Assembly (NCBI GenBank): GCA_035772405.1 | Contig: JAYKKM010000159.1 | Location: 254,501-318,500, forward strand | Length of the DNA: 64,000 nucleotides | Direction: 5' to 3' | Source of the DNA: Chrysogorgia sp. JL179-B06 | Taxonomy: Eukaryota; Cnidaria; Anthozoa; Scleralcyonacea; Chrysogorgiidae | Shown: positions 28,768 to 40,785 of the stretch, piece by piece | How positions within the stretch are numbered: position 1 is the stretch's first letter | Layout: each line of letters starts with the position of its first letter | Position numbers and translations under genes: made by a program | Notes under the pieces: generated by a model | Seen by the model: the letters and a program-made list of their open reading frames with translations, nothing else | The model's database searches: none | Told to the model about the DNA's origin: nothing

Positions 28768-28975
28768 TAGCCCGGGCCGAGCGCTGTTTTGCGTTTACAC
28801 TGTAAAATCCGAGGCCGGACTAGGGCCGGGCCTAGGCCGAACCCTACCCAACGACCAGGGCTACTTTTAACCCAGGCCGAGCCTGGGTTAACGCGTTTAG
28901 ACTGGAAAAACTAGCCCAGGCCGGGCCCAAACAAGGGCTCGGCCCGAGCTAGTTTCGCCAGTGTAAACGGGGTAT
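28768..28975. mobile_element. GC-rich palindromic MITE or transposon end
   Basis: AACTAGCCCGGGCCGAGC at the left and the complement-like GCTCGGCCCGAGCTAGTT at the right, with GTTTACACTG/CAGTGTAAAC outside or inside them. Possibly the terminal region of the disrupted Harbinger element; no matching left end was found. Confidence 0.5.
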
Positions 28976-29501
28976 AAGTAAAAGTAAAAGTATGGCCTGA
29001 AAATCTTACTTAAGTAAAAGTAAAAAGTAACTCCTCAGTTTATACTTAAGTAGAAGTAAAAGTATGGCCGGAAATTTGTACTTATATGTAAAAGTAAAAC
29101 TATAGCAAAAAAATATTCCAGAAAAGTATTTCTGAAACAAACTATATATTCTCGAACCACTAAGTAACCAACATGACAAATGATAATCTGGTATTATACT
29201 TTAATCTGGGCGCTGTTTGGTGCCACGTGCACACGCAAAACCAACTTCACGCGATGTCTCCACTCTAGATCTCCAGCGGATGGATAGAGTGAACCGAGTA
29301 TTTCGCGACAACGTATTTCGAATTTTTACTTTGCTGATAAAACCAAAAGTAACGAAGTTAAAAAGTAATTATTTAACAAATTTTACTTCGTTACAAGTAA
29401 AAAGTATTTGTTGAAAAATATACTTCGTTACAAGTAAATACTGATTTTTTTTACTTAAATAAAGTAACGAAGTAAATTTACTTCGTTACTGGCGAACACA
29501 G
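28976..29501. mobile_element. hAT-like nonautonomous element
   Basis: Both ends are built of AGTAAAAGTA and AAGTAACGAAGTAAA motifs. The right end TTACTTCGTTACTGGCGAACACAG is inverted relative to the left-end motifs. This resembles animal hAT MITEs whose TIR starts CAGTGTT and contains TACTT repeats. The left boundary is approximate. Confidence 0.5.
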
Positions 29502-30176
29502 TAATAAGGATTGACACTTCAAGTAGTTTAAACATTTACTCTGGATATCATATCCATGCATTACTATTTTATGATTCTTTTAGACAACAGCAGCACCACA
29601 GTTCCTTAATAGTATAAAGCCTGGCCAAGTGAAACTGGTTTCCCCTGCTGGGTGATTTGCACTGTTCTAAACGCTCAGCTATTCGTCGTCTTTGCAGTTG
29701 ACCCCCTACGATATTTACGTAACGTTGGTCTGATTATCAACCTCGCCTTGGCTGATTTAGTAACGGGGACTATTCTCTCCACGCGTCCCCAAAACACCCT
29801 GTGAGCCCAATAATACTAGTCCACCAAAGGTATTACCCGAACTCTAAAAAAAGCACAAGAAGCCTCTGCGGAGGAGAGTGAACGGGGACAATGATCCTTA
29901 TTTGGGCAACAGTAATATGGCATTGTTAACCACACTTATGATTAAGGTAGTGTGTTCACTTATGATTAATGAGGTTGGCCTGGAGGTTGCCAAAATACAG
30001 ACGGTCCTTCTACCAACTCTGCTCAATGTTATTAAGAATATTGCTGGGCGACGCAGTAAAAGATCCGAGAATAGAGAAGTGGTTCGTTGCCCTCCCGGAG
30101 TTTACCAGTGCTTCATGTGTAGCCATTAAATCGTTCAGGAACAATAGTATATATTCACTAAATGAAGTAATTTTAC
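29502..30176. other. Spacer, no gene seen
   Basis: Contains AGAAGCCTCTGCGGAGG (29859), a fragment of the MITE family at 58868-59015. An 83-codon open frame at 29878 shows no features and is not called. Confidence 0.4.
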
Positions 30177-30674
30177 CTTTAAAGTATCACTACCAGCAAA
30201 TTTTTGGTTTTCATTTTATTCCCTTAATGAAATTTTGCACGTTCCGATTTTGAAATCTGCTATCAGAACGAAATTTGGTTGAACAGAAGTGATTTTATCG
30301 ACGGTTGAAGCAGCGAAATATATGCCACTTTCGATGCGAAATTTTCCGGGCGCTTTGTTGGGCGCTGTGACGTCATAAGTATGGCACAAACACAGAGCAA
30401 CTACGAGAGAGACGAAACAGTTGAAGATGTCGTAGCTCGTCATGGAGGAAAATATTGTGTTGCTGGCCGTTCTAAGCAAAGTAGTTACAATTAACAGACA
30501 ATTTACGGAATTTTCTATGTAAACTGTGCCATACTTATGACGTCGCAAATGAAAACAAACGGTGGCGTTGAATTTCGCATAATTTCAGACAAAAAATTCA
30601 ACTCGCAAATTTTTGAATATATCAACAAATAAATAAAAGGAAAACCGAAAATGTTGTGGCAGTGGCACTTTAAG
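30177..30674. mobile_element. About 500-bp foldback MITE
   Basis: Ends CTTTAAAGTATCACTACCAG.. and the complement of CTTAAAGTGCCACTGCC. Internal GACGTCATAAGTATGGC is matched by GCCATACTTATGACGTC. A relative lies in reverse orientation at 49363-49625 (shared ATGGAGGAAAATATTGTG). Confidence 0.7.
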
Positions 30675-30888
30675 AGTTTAAAATAATTTACTACATGATT
30701 GAGCTCGTTATCAGGTCTGTTAACGTAAGTTACGCACACTGACAGTTGTCGGAATGAGATGTGGCCTTCGTGGCCTATACGCTGCTAGACAATTTGCTCC
30801 AAGTCAAGGCTTACGTGTGCGTAAAGCAGTTTTTTAACTGATGAATAATGAATTCAAATAAAGATTAAGTCTATTTATTCAAGCTCTC

Positions 30889-31160
30889 TAAAGTGATACT
30901 CCAGCCAAAATACAAACGAAGTTCATACGAAAGTGACTTTTGTTTATTCCCAAAGTTTCAGCATACGGGTATTCCGACATGGCTAGGTATAATACGACTT
31001 ATACGAGAAAGAAGCATTATGGCGTCGAAGTTAGACAAACTCTTCAACTTACGATATCTTCCTTAATTAATACGAATGCTGAAACTTTGGGAATAACTAA
31101 AGTCAGTATATGATCTTTCATATGAACGCAACTTGTATTTTGACTGCAGTACCTCTTTAA
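30889..31160. mobile_element. About 270-bp MITE
   Basis: CTAAAGTGATACTCCAGCC at the left pairs with the complement of TTAAAGAGGTACTGCAGTC at the right, and CCCAAAGTTTCAGCAT with ATGCTGAAACTTTGGG. A partial copy of the left end is at 31691-31830. Confidence 0.7.
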
Positions 31161-31300
31161 GACGCTGCGCGAGGGCCGATTTGTTACAGTAATATATATT
31201 TTTGCCTCAGAACAAGACTAATTCGAGACTTACTTTTTCATCTCTCGAGTTATTCTTCTTCGGTAAATATGTGAGAACGCAATTGCTAACCGGCAAGAAC

Positions 31301-31325
31301 CCCCCCCCCCCCCCCCCCCCCCCCC
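31301..31325 (+). repeat. Poly-C tract
   Basis: About 25 consecutive C; the frames through it are artefacts. Confidence 0.9.
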
Positions 31326-31839
31326 TATTCCGTAGTCGTAGAATACGAACGCAATTAAATAGTGTTAAAATATTTGTAAAACTTAATAAAACAAGTTACT
31401 GGCAGTATTCAAGCTGCCATTGCAGATACTAATTTACAAAATGTCAATACGAATTAAGTTGTATTAAAACGTCATTCAGAATTCTCTTTCGATGTTTCTG
31501 GTTCCTTGCAATATTTTCTGTTTTGCCTGGAAATACAATGAAGGTAATAACATCATTAGTGTGAACGGACTACGAGTTACTGAATTTGGGAACAGTAAGT
31601 AGTGAATGATTCAATGATAAGTCGTGATATTGAGCAAACAATCTACAGTACCCCATATACCTTTATAGACAATTTGAATGCTATATTAAATCATTAAATG
31701 GATACTCCAGCCAAACTATAAACAAGTTCATATGAAATATCTTACTGACTTTATTTTGTTCCCAAAGTTTCGGTATTCTTATCAATTTAGTTAAGAAGAT
31801 ATGGCTAGTTGAATATTTCGACGCCATATAATTTGTTTT

Positions 31840-32586
31840 GAAAATATGACGTCATTGAGTGCTTCTTTATTGACAGTGTCAGTGGAGTTGTTTTGATGGC
31901 GATCACATAGTGATCGCTGTTGTAAGAGCACTTTGGATGAAAATTAGTCAAAATAAACTATTAATTCCTCATGTAGGAAAGTAGAGGAGCTTCTTGCTTT
32001 CTTTAAGATTCAATAACCAAGGTTAACAGCTACGTGGTAAGTGGAGCAGGTATGGAGACTGGCACAAACTGTTGCGCAGTTGCCATTAGCTCAGGCCACG
32101 TTTACACTATTACGATACGGTGGTGGTCCGGATTGGGAGAGGCATATGCGAAATTGTGTTAACACTATTACGCTACGGTACGATAAGCATATCTGAAAAG
32201 GCGAAACGTATGTGTGGGTGATGTGTTTATTTCAACTTGACTGTCGATCTTGACAAATGGAAAACGGTCCGGATTGGGAGAGGAATGCCGTAGCGAAAGA
32301 AATTGTGTTTACACTATTATAGTGTTCCAAATTGGATGGAGAGTTGTGCATCATGGTATCATTGCAAGGTTACAACAATTATTTCGGTACAGAAAATCAC
32401 TAACCCAACTGCTTAGGTATGCGAAGTGGTGGCAATAACTTAGGAAGGAGTTTAAAATGAGCAACTATCGTGTCAGGGAGGAAAAGAAGAGACAACTACA
32501 ACAAGTTGAAGTCCTCAACATAATCTTAAACGAATCAATACAATTATTTCCTCTTTCTTTCCTTTATTTTCTTACGTTATTTTTCT

Positions 32587-32590
<4 letters not shown>
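31840..32590. other. Spacer with short duplicated segment, no gene seen
   Basis: CCGGATTGGGAGAGG and TTACACTATTA each occur twice (near 32097-32165 and 32268-32320), suggesting a decayed element with inverted or tandem ends. Open frames reaching across the (CT)n tract are not supported. Confidence 0.35.

Positions 32591-32643
<53 letters not shown>
32591..32643 (+). repeat. (CT)n microsatellite
   Basis: About 26 CT units followed by a poly-T run. Confidence 0.95.
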
Positions 32644-32652
<9 letters not shown>

Positions 32653-33734
32653 TTTTTTTAACAGTGCTCTGTTCGACTGTTGGGGCTCTGGGTTGGGGAG
32701 CTAGGGGTATACTCGCACCAAAAGTTAAACGTGTCATTGCGAATTGTCAGTGCTATCCACCAATGAGGACCAAAAACCATGTGCAGCCGAATGCCCAAAA
32801 ATGTGCAGACAAACTCTGTGAGGGAGTGAGAGAAGGCACCGAGATCATTGTTACTTAGAGTGGCGCGGTTCAGTATGTTGGGTGTGGTTCTTGTCTAAGT
32901 TAACTAGGTCGGTTTCTTTTACCCATGACGAATTGTGTTCAGGTCCGTATCCCTCCCACTTCATGAAGAATTATTTCTTTCCCTTTCGCTTACGTTCTTT
33001 GAGAAAGTGTTCAATTTGATAGATTTCAGACGCATCGGACTCTTTTACTAATAGCGGAGGGCAGGTTGGAAAGGAGCTGCGTTGTTAGCCGGCGCGGTAA
33101 CTGGTACACTTGGGGTGTCAGTGAATTAACTGTCACTGGGGAGTTCGTTTTCATGTACGACGGGCTCGTTTGGCGGGTCGTTTCGGGGTGGTGTTAGGGG
33201 TCGTGAAGCCGGGTCGAAATAGTAGGGCTTAAGACGGTTTCCATGCACAGTGACTGAAACAAGGCGGTTGTCGCACGTTCGTAACTGGAAATGGACTGGA
33301 GACAACTTTGAAGCAATGCGAAATGGTCCGTGCCAGTGATGCATTAATTTGCGAGACAAACCTTTTTTTGTTGCGAGGATATATAGTACCCAGACACGAT
33401 CAACCAGAGAGGAAAGGAAATTGCGGCCGCGATCCGAAGGTAGCCCCGTGCGGTACATCACGCACGCGGCTACCTTCGGATCGCGAGCGAGGATTTCATC
33501 AACGAGGAGGCAAGCGATAATAGTAGCCTGCGTATCAGGTACGGCGAAGGCTTCTGGCCAACGATTTCCGACATTCGAAGGGGGGAAGGGTCCAAGGCAA
33601 CGACAGCCACACGGTCAAAGGCGTTCTCAACCGCGGGAATTGGGAGAAGCAGTGCTTTGTGGCGGTTACGAGGCGACTTTTTCATGGCACAGTCGACGCA
33701 ACTCTGGCACCAGCGTTGAATATCTCGAAACATG

Positions 33735-34105
33735 TTCCGCCAGGTATGTAGGTAGGTAGGTAGGTAAATCTTTATTTAAACAATAACACGCTAGCCCCAA
33801 CAACAATAGCTGCATATTTCCATGAGGGGCGTGTTCACACACAAAAAATACTATAACACAAGTAGAAATTATAGGTATAAAAAACTAAACTAAAAACGAC
33901 ATTAACTAACTATATACAAGATAAGAGCAAGAAGAGGAAGTGAAACACGAATCAAGGCCTAATATGTTTTTTAAAAGCGTAAAGAGTCTCCGCAGTCTTC
34001 GCTTCACAAGATAGTTTATTCCATAGCATAGCACCACTATATTTAAATGTCTTTTTTAAAAATTATTTTCTATAGCTTTTGGAATTGTTAAATTATTGCG
34101 AAGAT
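33735..34105 (-). mobile_element. 5'-truncated L2/CR1-like LINE, inserted in the gypsy integrase
   Basis: On the minus strand it encodes the typical C-terminal end of a Jockey/CR1/L2 ORF2 (FKYSGAMLWNKLS..AETLYAFKKH), then a 3' UTR ending GTTTAAATAAAGATT and a TACC tail. It separates the integrase motifs KTYGKIRKRYY and WRNMFRDIQRW. Confidence 0.75.
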
Positions 34106-34856
34106 TATAAGTATCAATAGTAGCCGATAGTATCGTTTTCGGATTTTCCCGTATGTTTTGTTGGGCCCTAAATGACCTGCAGTCACAACGTCATGTGCCC
34201 AGACTAAAACTTCATATTTCAAGGTTTCGGGAATGACAAGCTGAGAGCGAACGTCATTTCGTCCACGCGCATGGGGGGTCCCTAAGGAGAAAAGGAGTTC
34301 GTTTGCGTCAAGGTAAAATCGATCGCGCTGCAAGACTAATGAACGAGCTTTATTTTGATTATCTGGGAGATGGTTAGATTCGAGATAGGAGATGATATCC
34401 GAAAGATCGCCGTCACTGCGCTGAAGTTCACGAATGCGGTCACGTGGCACACCGCGCAAGTCATATGCAGCTATGTTATGAACTGGAGCATATGGGCGTC
34501 GAGCGAGTGCATCGGCGTCCGAGTTGGTCGTTCCTGCTTTGTGAACGATAGAAAAGTCGTATTACTGTTTTAGTATAGGGACCAGCGAGCGAGACGACCG
34601 CTGGGGTCTTTTACTGACATAAGCCATTATGGTCTTATGAATTGTAAATTTACGATCGTAAAGCCAAAGGTAGTTTCGAAATGTTTTGATTCCTTCGGCT
34701 ATAGCCAACGCCTCGCGTTCGGTTGTGCTGTGATTTCGCTCAGCGGGGTTAAGATCAAAAATCGAAAATCAAAAATCGGGGTAGGCTAAAATGGGTGCCG
34801 AAGTTAGGGCGGATTTTAGATAGGTGAATGTGGTATCACAGGCGGCATCGCAATTT

Positions 34857-35280
34857 GGTCGTTACCATCCCAAAGCATCGTTACCATGATCCCAGCTCTC
34901 GTAGAATGTTGGGTAAGCAGAGTGAAATTACTCGTGGCGGTGACATGTTCGTCGTGAAATTCAAAATATGTAAATTTTACTATTTAGTATACAGGAGAAG
35001 AGCGTTCATGCAGAAAAAAATATACATGGCAAACTCTCAATCCTGGACCAGTAAATTCTATTTTGTGATCGATAGTCACAACGTATATGATATAGATACT
35101 GTACTTTCCAAAAGGAAAACGACGCGTTATTCGGGATTTCGAAATATCAATCGCAACAACGTATGCTGCGAGGTTTCAAAATAAAGTGTGCAGGAACCTC
35201 GGGACCACGAGGAATTACACTCGCTTATCCAACATTCTATGAGAGCGGGATGGTAACGACGCTTCGGGATGGTAACGACC
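34857..35280. mobile_element. 424-bp MITE inserted in gypsy RNase H region
   Basis: Inverted ends of about 65 bp: GGTCGTTACCATCCC.. at 34857 and its complement ending GGGATGGTAACGACC at 35280, both with an internal second GTTACCAT and CATTCTATGAGAG/CTCTCGTAGAATG. It interrupts the gypsy frame between DVPFHWDAA and CDAACDTTFTYL. Confidence 0.8.
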
Positions 35281-35967
35281 GTTTTACGAAAGGGAAAATT
35301 GCGGCGGCGTCCCAGTGGAAAGGGACGTCTTTCCGAGTGAGACGGTTATGGGGCGAAGCGATAGTCGCAAAATCTTTTACAAATCGGCGGTAATAATAAC
35401 TAAACCAAGAAAGCTACGTTCATCCCGGAGTCGCCGTGGAATGGGAAATTCTCGAACGGCTTGAATTTTCGAAGGGTCGGGTTCAATACCGTCACGAGAG
35501 ACTACGTGTCCGAGATATTCAAGATTCGATCGCGCGAATGAGCATTTGCTTGGTTTAAGTTTGACGTTGGCTGCTCGTTGTCTAGAAAATACATCGTTAA
35601 GATGGAGCAGCAAGTGGTCGTCGAAGGTGCGAGAGAAAATAATAATGTCATCTAAATAGACCAGACAAATGCGGTAGTTGAGGCCTTGAAGGACTGCATG
35701 CATTAAGCGCTGGAAAGTTGAAGGTGCGTTGGCTAAACCAAATGGCATCTTCCGAAACTCGAAAATTGAGATATTTGTAAAACTGATTCTCTGTACCTAT
35801 TAATATTTATAGAGACGGAAGGCGGCATTACTATTAAATTCCAGTTTTCCATCGCTCAAAGCTTGGATAAAGGAAGCTTTGTCTGTACCGGAAAGACAGC
35901 TGATATGCATGAGCTTTCATTTTATTGGAAAAAGTGGAGGGACGAACTCGTTAGTTACGCTTGGCTG

Positions 35968-35969
<2 letters not shown>

Positions 35970-36015
<46 letters not shown>
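35970..36015. repeat. (TA)n microsatellite
   Basis: About 46 bp of alternating TA; frames through it are artefacts. Confidence 0.9.
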
Positions 36016-36018
<3 letters not shown>

Positions 36019-36049
36019 AAACAGTCAAATCCTCCGAAAATGTCTCGGT

Positions 36050-36120
36050 TATCTGAGTCTCGGTGGCTCAATGTATATATATGGTAATAAAGAGCGTCTC
36101 ACCGGCAATCAGAAGGGTAC
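36050..36120 (+). repeat. tRNA-like SINE fragment
   Basis: TCTCGGTGGCTCAATG..AGAGCGTCTCACCGGCAATCAGAAGGGTAC resembles the A-box half of the SINE seen at 40925 and 52860; the B box is lost. Confidence 0.4.
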
Positions 36121-36427
36121 TTTATACAAGGAATGACAAATTGCTTATCAAACGATTGGAAAAAGTAAAAAGGTCGCATGCATCTGACAGCGAAATACTT
36201 CCTTTCTTGGAATCATTTCCGAATATGCACATCCACTTTAGGGAATATGATACATGGATGATCGCGTTAAGCTCAAATCCTCAAATCCTGTATATACAGG
36301 TTCGATCTTGTCCAATCTTGTGATTTGAGCTTAACTTCCCTAAAGGAAGTATTTCGCTGTCAGATGCATGCGACCTTTTTACTTTTTTCAATCGTTTAAT
36401 CATGCAGCAATTTGTCATTCCTTGTGC
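36113..36427. repeat. Foldback element, about 85-bp arms
   Basis: AAAAAGGTCGCATGCATCTG..AAATACTTCC (from about 36160) is matched inverted at 36340-36390, extending outward through CAAACGATTGGAAAAAG/TCAATCGTTT and ACAAGGAATGAC/GTCATTCCTTGT. Confidence 0.75.
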
Positions 36428-36799
36428 AAAGTAGAACTTCCTCGACTATATTCATTTTCAAGGAAGAAATGTGAGCTGAAAAAAACGAAATATGTTCTAA
36501 GTGGCAAGGTGTGCTTGACAGTAAGCAAAGAAAAACCACTTCAATCGTTCAACTTGTAATGCGATTAATTTGAGTCTTGACGCAGTAGGAAGACAAACGT
36601 CGGTATTATCACTGCAGGTGGCCGTGTGGGTTTCAGGAGCACAAGTAATACGATACCGTGGGTGTGGTATCTTTACGAGGAACCAGAGGGGTTTCTGTAG
36701 GTTCCATTGAACCCCCTTTATGATGGGAAAGCTTGCATAAAATTTGCTATATTCTAACGTTGAAGTACTGTGTCCTGAAAGAGAAATTCCAGGAACGTG

Positions 36800-37426
36800 T
36801 TCTTCAATCTAAAACTATGGTTAGACGCAGTAGTTTTAACTCCAAAATCGGGGTTTAAACTTTGAGTCCAAAACAATCCGATTTTTGGAGTTCGGTTCGG
36901 TTCATGAGAAGTATAACGTTTGAATTAGTTGTCGAGCCTATCAACCAAACGAAGTCGAAATTCCCGACAGCTCGAGTCTTACTTAATTGATTCAAACGTT
37001 GAACTTCTCATGAACTTAACTCGCTGAATTAGGTTCGGAAGAATGAGAAGTTCGACGACTGAACCAGGCCTTAGCGGTCTGTATTAAAAATTATCATTAA
37101 ATATTATTTAATAAAGCAGAATAAAGAACACAAAAACATAAATTGTTGTTTACGCGTGTATTTTGATCGTGTTTGTTATGATTGAGATCTTATCTCAGGA
37201 ATTCACCCCCAAAATAGAGTTTAAATAACTCCGACAGGTTTTAACTCCTCTAAAAAAGTTTGCGTAACCCTAGTTGAGACGGTTAACTCCGACGTAAGGG
37301 ATAACTTTCAGATACGGTACTCCAAAAAGTAGAGTTAAAATAACTCCTGTAAAATAACTCACCCGCATGGAGTTAACTTTGAACCTCTTAAAAGAGTTAA
37401 AACTACTCGTTGAAAATAACAGTGTT
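36800..37426. repeat. Subterminal-repeat-like end of an unidentified DNA element
   Basis: The segment is rich in palindromic GGAGTTAAAATAACTCC-type motifs and ends AAAATAACAGTG (37426). The organisation parallels the CACTGTAAA element ends at 38715 and 43845 with different motif sequence. No internal gene seen. Confidence 0.4.
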
Positions 37427-37984
37427 GCGTTCCTTCCAAGTTCCGTCAGAATACACCTCCAAAGATCAACCCTAAAAACCCCCCCGTTTTAAAAGTTCTA
37501 GATACGCTACTGCTAGGGTTAGTTTCGAGGTTAGTTTTTAGCATTTTGAGGTTAGTATATTCAGGTTAGTATATTCGGGTTAGTAGTATATTTGGGTTTG
37601 GGTATCACTTGTTCATACACTAGTGAAAGCTCCGAGATTTCCTGCGCAGCCTGATCATGTCTTCGCGAAGAACTTAGGAAATTTAATGGTTGCATGTATA
37701 CATCCCCCGCTTAATTTACGTTGCTTACCCTCCCGTGCGTCCCAGCATGTCGCCAAAAGGCAGGCTTGGACAGGGCTATTTGCCATTGTGATAGAGATCG
37801 ACATACGCGAAGAAAACACTTTGGCTGTCAAGCAGCGAGCAGTTGAATAATGAAATACTTCCTTCTTGGATGGACGTTTGTTCTTATTGCATTCCATCGA
37901 TCAGACGCTTCAAGGTATCTCCCGATGATTGTGTGGGACCATTTTAATACATTGTAAGTGATAAATTGTATTCAGGTGATATTT

Positions 37985-38110
37985 TAATATGTATATGGTA
38001 AAATCAATGATTGTTTTGACCGTGTCTCAAAGGTTAGAGCGCCGAAACGTTGATTTGGAGACCAGGGTCGTTCGACGGTTGGGGCAGTCAGTTCATCCAT
38101 ATATGTAGTA
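37985..38110 (+). repeat. Decayed copy of the tRNA-like repeat at 12315-12440
   Basis: Shares TTTAATATGTATATGG, GACCGTGTCTCA, AGAGCGCCGAAACGTTGATT and CATATATGTA with the earlier copy. Confidence 0.65.
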
Positions 38111-38513
38111 TATGTACATGTGTGTATATATGTATATGTGACTATATTAAATCTCTCTCATCTTAATTTTATTAGCGAAATGCAGAATACCTGTCCACTT
38201 TTGAATTTATTTATTCCTGCACAAGTAAGAATAGAAACTCTTTCAAAAAAGTTTAAACCCAAAGTAGAACGATGAAATCAAACGTATTTGTTGCTCTTTA
38301 TTGATGTGGAAGAGTAATATTAAAGAACGAAGCAATTCTAGGTGAATTTTGGGGTCATTTGACAGTGATGAGTCATGCATATTAGGTATCACCAAGCAAC
38401 GGTCGATAATCATCATATCAGTTTCGTGGAAACTATTTGTTCTGTCACATTGTCACGTTATCAAGTTATGTTCTCGAATATAATTGCCAATAGCTAGCAA
38501 GCTAATCAAGGCA

Positions 38514-38623
38514 ATGGATTGTCAAACATTAGATGGTGTAAACATAGTGGGTATCGTAACCTGTTTTACAATAGCTTCTTTTAGTATTATCATCAGCATT
38601 GGACGGAAGACTTTTCCACACAG
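38514..38623 (+). CDS. Possible first exon of an unknown membrane protein
   Basis: ATG opens MDCQTLDGVNIVGIVTCFTI followed by ASFSIIISIG and a charged end, i.e. one hydrophobic segment, and runs into a good donor (CACAG/GTATGC). The next exons could not be found, and the 5.1-kb element begins 90 bases downstream. Tentative. Confidence 0.25.
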
Positions 38624-38714
38624 GTATGCAGCGAACAAAAAAGAGTGCTTATAAGCATTGGCAAGTGATGGTAAAAGCTTGTATGTCTGATTATGCGACT
38701 TTCTGGTATCACTA

Positions 38715-38930
38715 CACTGTAAATTTCAAGGAGTAAAAATTACCCCATTTTTGGGGTAAAATGTTCAAAGTGGATGGGGTGACTTTTCAGGGGGTAAAAA
38801 CTACCCCAAGATCTGGGGCAATATGTGCAAATATTTACCCCTTTGTTGGGGGTAACGGAGGGTAGTTTTGCAATTGGGATTACGGGGGTAAAAATTACCC
38901 CATACGTTTGGGGTAACTGGGACGATGCCA
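38715..38930 (+). repeat. Left terminal palindromic motif array of copy 1
   Basis: GGAGTAAAAATTACCCC, TTTTTGGGGTAAAA, GGGGTAAAAACTACCCC, GGGGGTAAAAATTACCCC and related, alternating with spacer. Confidence 0.8.
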
Positions 38931-39634
38931 ATATATTTTCAAAATGGCGGATTCTTTACGAGGAGTGAATTTGATATATTTATGAACAAAAAGAGCGAGG
39001 AGGTGTGCGAATTTTCTACGGTTAGTACATCCCGTTCTATTACATATTCTGTGGCTGAATTGCTGAAAAACTTTAATAATATGCTGGTTTGTGTCATACC
39101 AATTGTCATACCAATTCTAAAGAAATGGCTGATTATTCAATTATTCGTCGGTCTTACAAAATACTGGCTGCGGGAGTAAATACGGCAGTGATGCGATTTC
39201 ATGCCTTCAGCAAAGTTCGAAGACGAAGGTAAGTCTGACTCTGTGCTAAACGAATGTTTGAATGTTTGATTGCAGCAGCTAGTGTATATCAATACAAAAT
39301 CAAATATATAGTTGTCACTTATCAAAAACTTTGTCTTTTAGTTATAATTTTTCAATGGAGATGTGGATACTTAAGGTGTAAAGACTGTGTTGATAAACGT
39401 TCTCAGAAAGCCAACATTTATCTGGTCTTAGGAAACAAAGTGGTATGTTATACAAACATTTATCGAGATTAACCGTTTACATAACCTTTATTTGTAAATG
39501 ATGAATGATGATTAGGTATGAATATAAACAATCAACAACAGGGCATTTCTAAGATTTAAATCCTTGCTGTGATATTGGTTTGGTTTCAGAAGTGTTGTTA
39601 TCATATTTTTATGCAGACATTTGGCATTATTCTA

Positions 39635-40785
39635 TGGGATGCCGAATGTCCGAAAACTACATTACTTTGTTATATTATATTGTTATATTACTATGTTTAT
39701 TATGACAAAATTATTTGATATAATATCATTTTTGTTAAATAATTAAGTTAATGGCAATTCTCACTGTTTAAAATAATGTTTCTAACTAAAAAAATATTTT
39801 ATATAAAGTTTTATATAATTTTTCAGTTGTTTTGCATTGTATTTAATAAAATGTTTTGAGTATTCATATTATATGATATAATAATACTGTTTCTACAACT
39901 GTAATTGTTTCAAATAAACATTTTAGCCAAATTAATTATGTCATAAAATGTATATTATATCATATTAAATGCATATTATATACAGTAATATAATGCATAT
40001 TATATATAATATAAATTATATGATATAATGCATTATATCTCATAATGCATTATATTATAATGCATTATATTATGATATAAATATAATGTAAATTATATCA
40101 TATAATGGATTAAACAGTATGATATAATGTAAATTATATATATTTTATATTATATCATCAGTGGCAAAGAAACTAACCCCAAAACAACTTAGACCCTAAC
40201 CCTAACATATATAATGCATTATATCATATGTTAGGGTTAGGATCTAAGTTTTTTTGGGGTTAGTTTCTTCGCCACCGATAATATAATATAAATTATATGA
40301 TATAATTTACATTATATCATATAATGCATATAATTATATCTAAATATATAAATATGACATAATGATATAATGTAAATTACTGTATATATAATTTATATTA
40401 TATGATATAATAAGCATTATATTATATAATATGCATTATATTATATATAATATTCATTATATGATATAATATACATTTTATGACATAATTAATTTGGCTA
40501 AAATGTTTATTTGAAACAATTACAGTTGTAGAAACAGTATTATTATATCATATAATATGAATACTCAAAACATTTTATTAAATACAATGCAAAACAACTG
40601 AAAAATTATATAAAACATTATATAAAATAATTTTTTAGTTAGAAAAATTGTTTTAAACAATGAGAAATATTGCCATTAACTTAATTATTTAACAAAAATG
40701 ATGTTATATCAAATAATTTTGTCATATTAAACATATATAACAAAGAAATATAATTTTCGGTTTCGGACATTCGGTACCCCATATA
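39635..40785. repeat. 1.1-kb palindrome within copy 1
   Basis: Ends GGATGCCGAATGTCCGAAA and complement TTTCGGACATTCGGTACCCC. Arms match through CAACTGTAATTGTTTC and TTATGTCATAAAATGTA, then a long ATATAAT-rich core. Same structure at 53083-54172. Confidence 0.8.
40160..40280. repeat. Hairpin with telomere-like CCCTAACCCTAAC
   Basis: GTGGC.AAGAAACTAACCCC..CCCTAACCCTAACATAT is mirrored as ATATGTTAGGGTTAGG..GGGGTTAGTTTCTTCGCCAC around TAATGCATTATA. Confidence 0.75.

Larger units (their letters stand above)
32851..35748 (-). pseudogene. Chromodomain Ty3/gypsy pol remnant (RT, RNase H, integrase, chromodomain)
   Basis: Reading leftward: RT with MPFGLANAPSTFQRLM and the YLDDI catalytic box (35748-35390), RNase H-like ERNHSTTEREALA (near 34740), a tether ending LARRPYAP, integrase zinc finger HDVVTAGHLG and WCQSCVDC (split by the LINE), the integrase C-terminus GPFRIASKLSPVH..HGNRLKPYY (33461-33126), and a C-terminal chromodomain (EIYQIEHFLKE, then MKWEGYGPEHNSSWV) ending at 32851. 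Several frameshifts and an in-frame stop inside the chromodomain make it dead. No LTRs were recognised. Chromodomain gypsy elements direct integration to marked chromatin; this copy cannot. Confidence 0.88.

Noticed and set aside
32457..32858. 133-codon plus-strand frame
   Set aside because: It runs through (CT)n and poly-T and lies antisense to the gypsy chromodomain end; no protein features.
39123..39226. Coding exon at the start of element copy 1 (ATG to a GTAAGT donor)
   Set aside because: Copy 2 is open in a different frame over the same bases because of small indels, so coding constraint is not supported.
40160..40280. True telomere or interstitial telomere array
   Set aside because: Only two to three CCCTAA units occur within a hairpin that is part of a repeated element.
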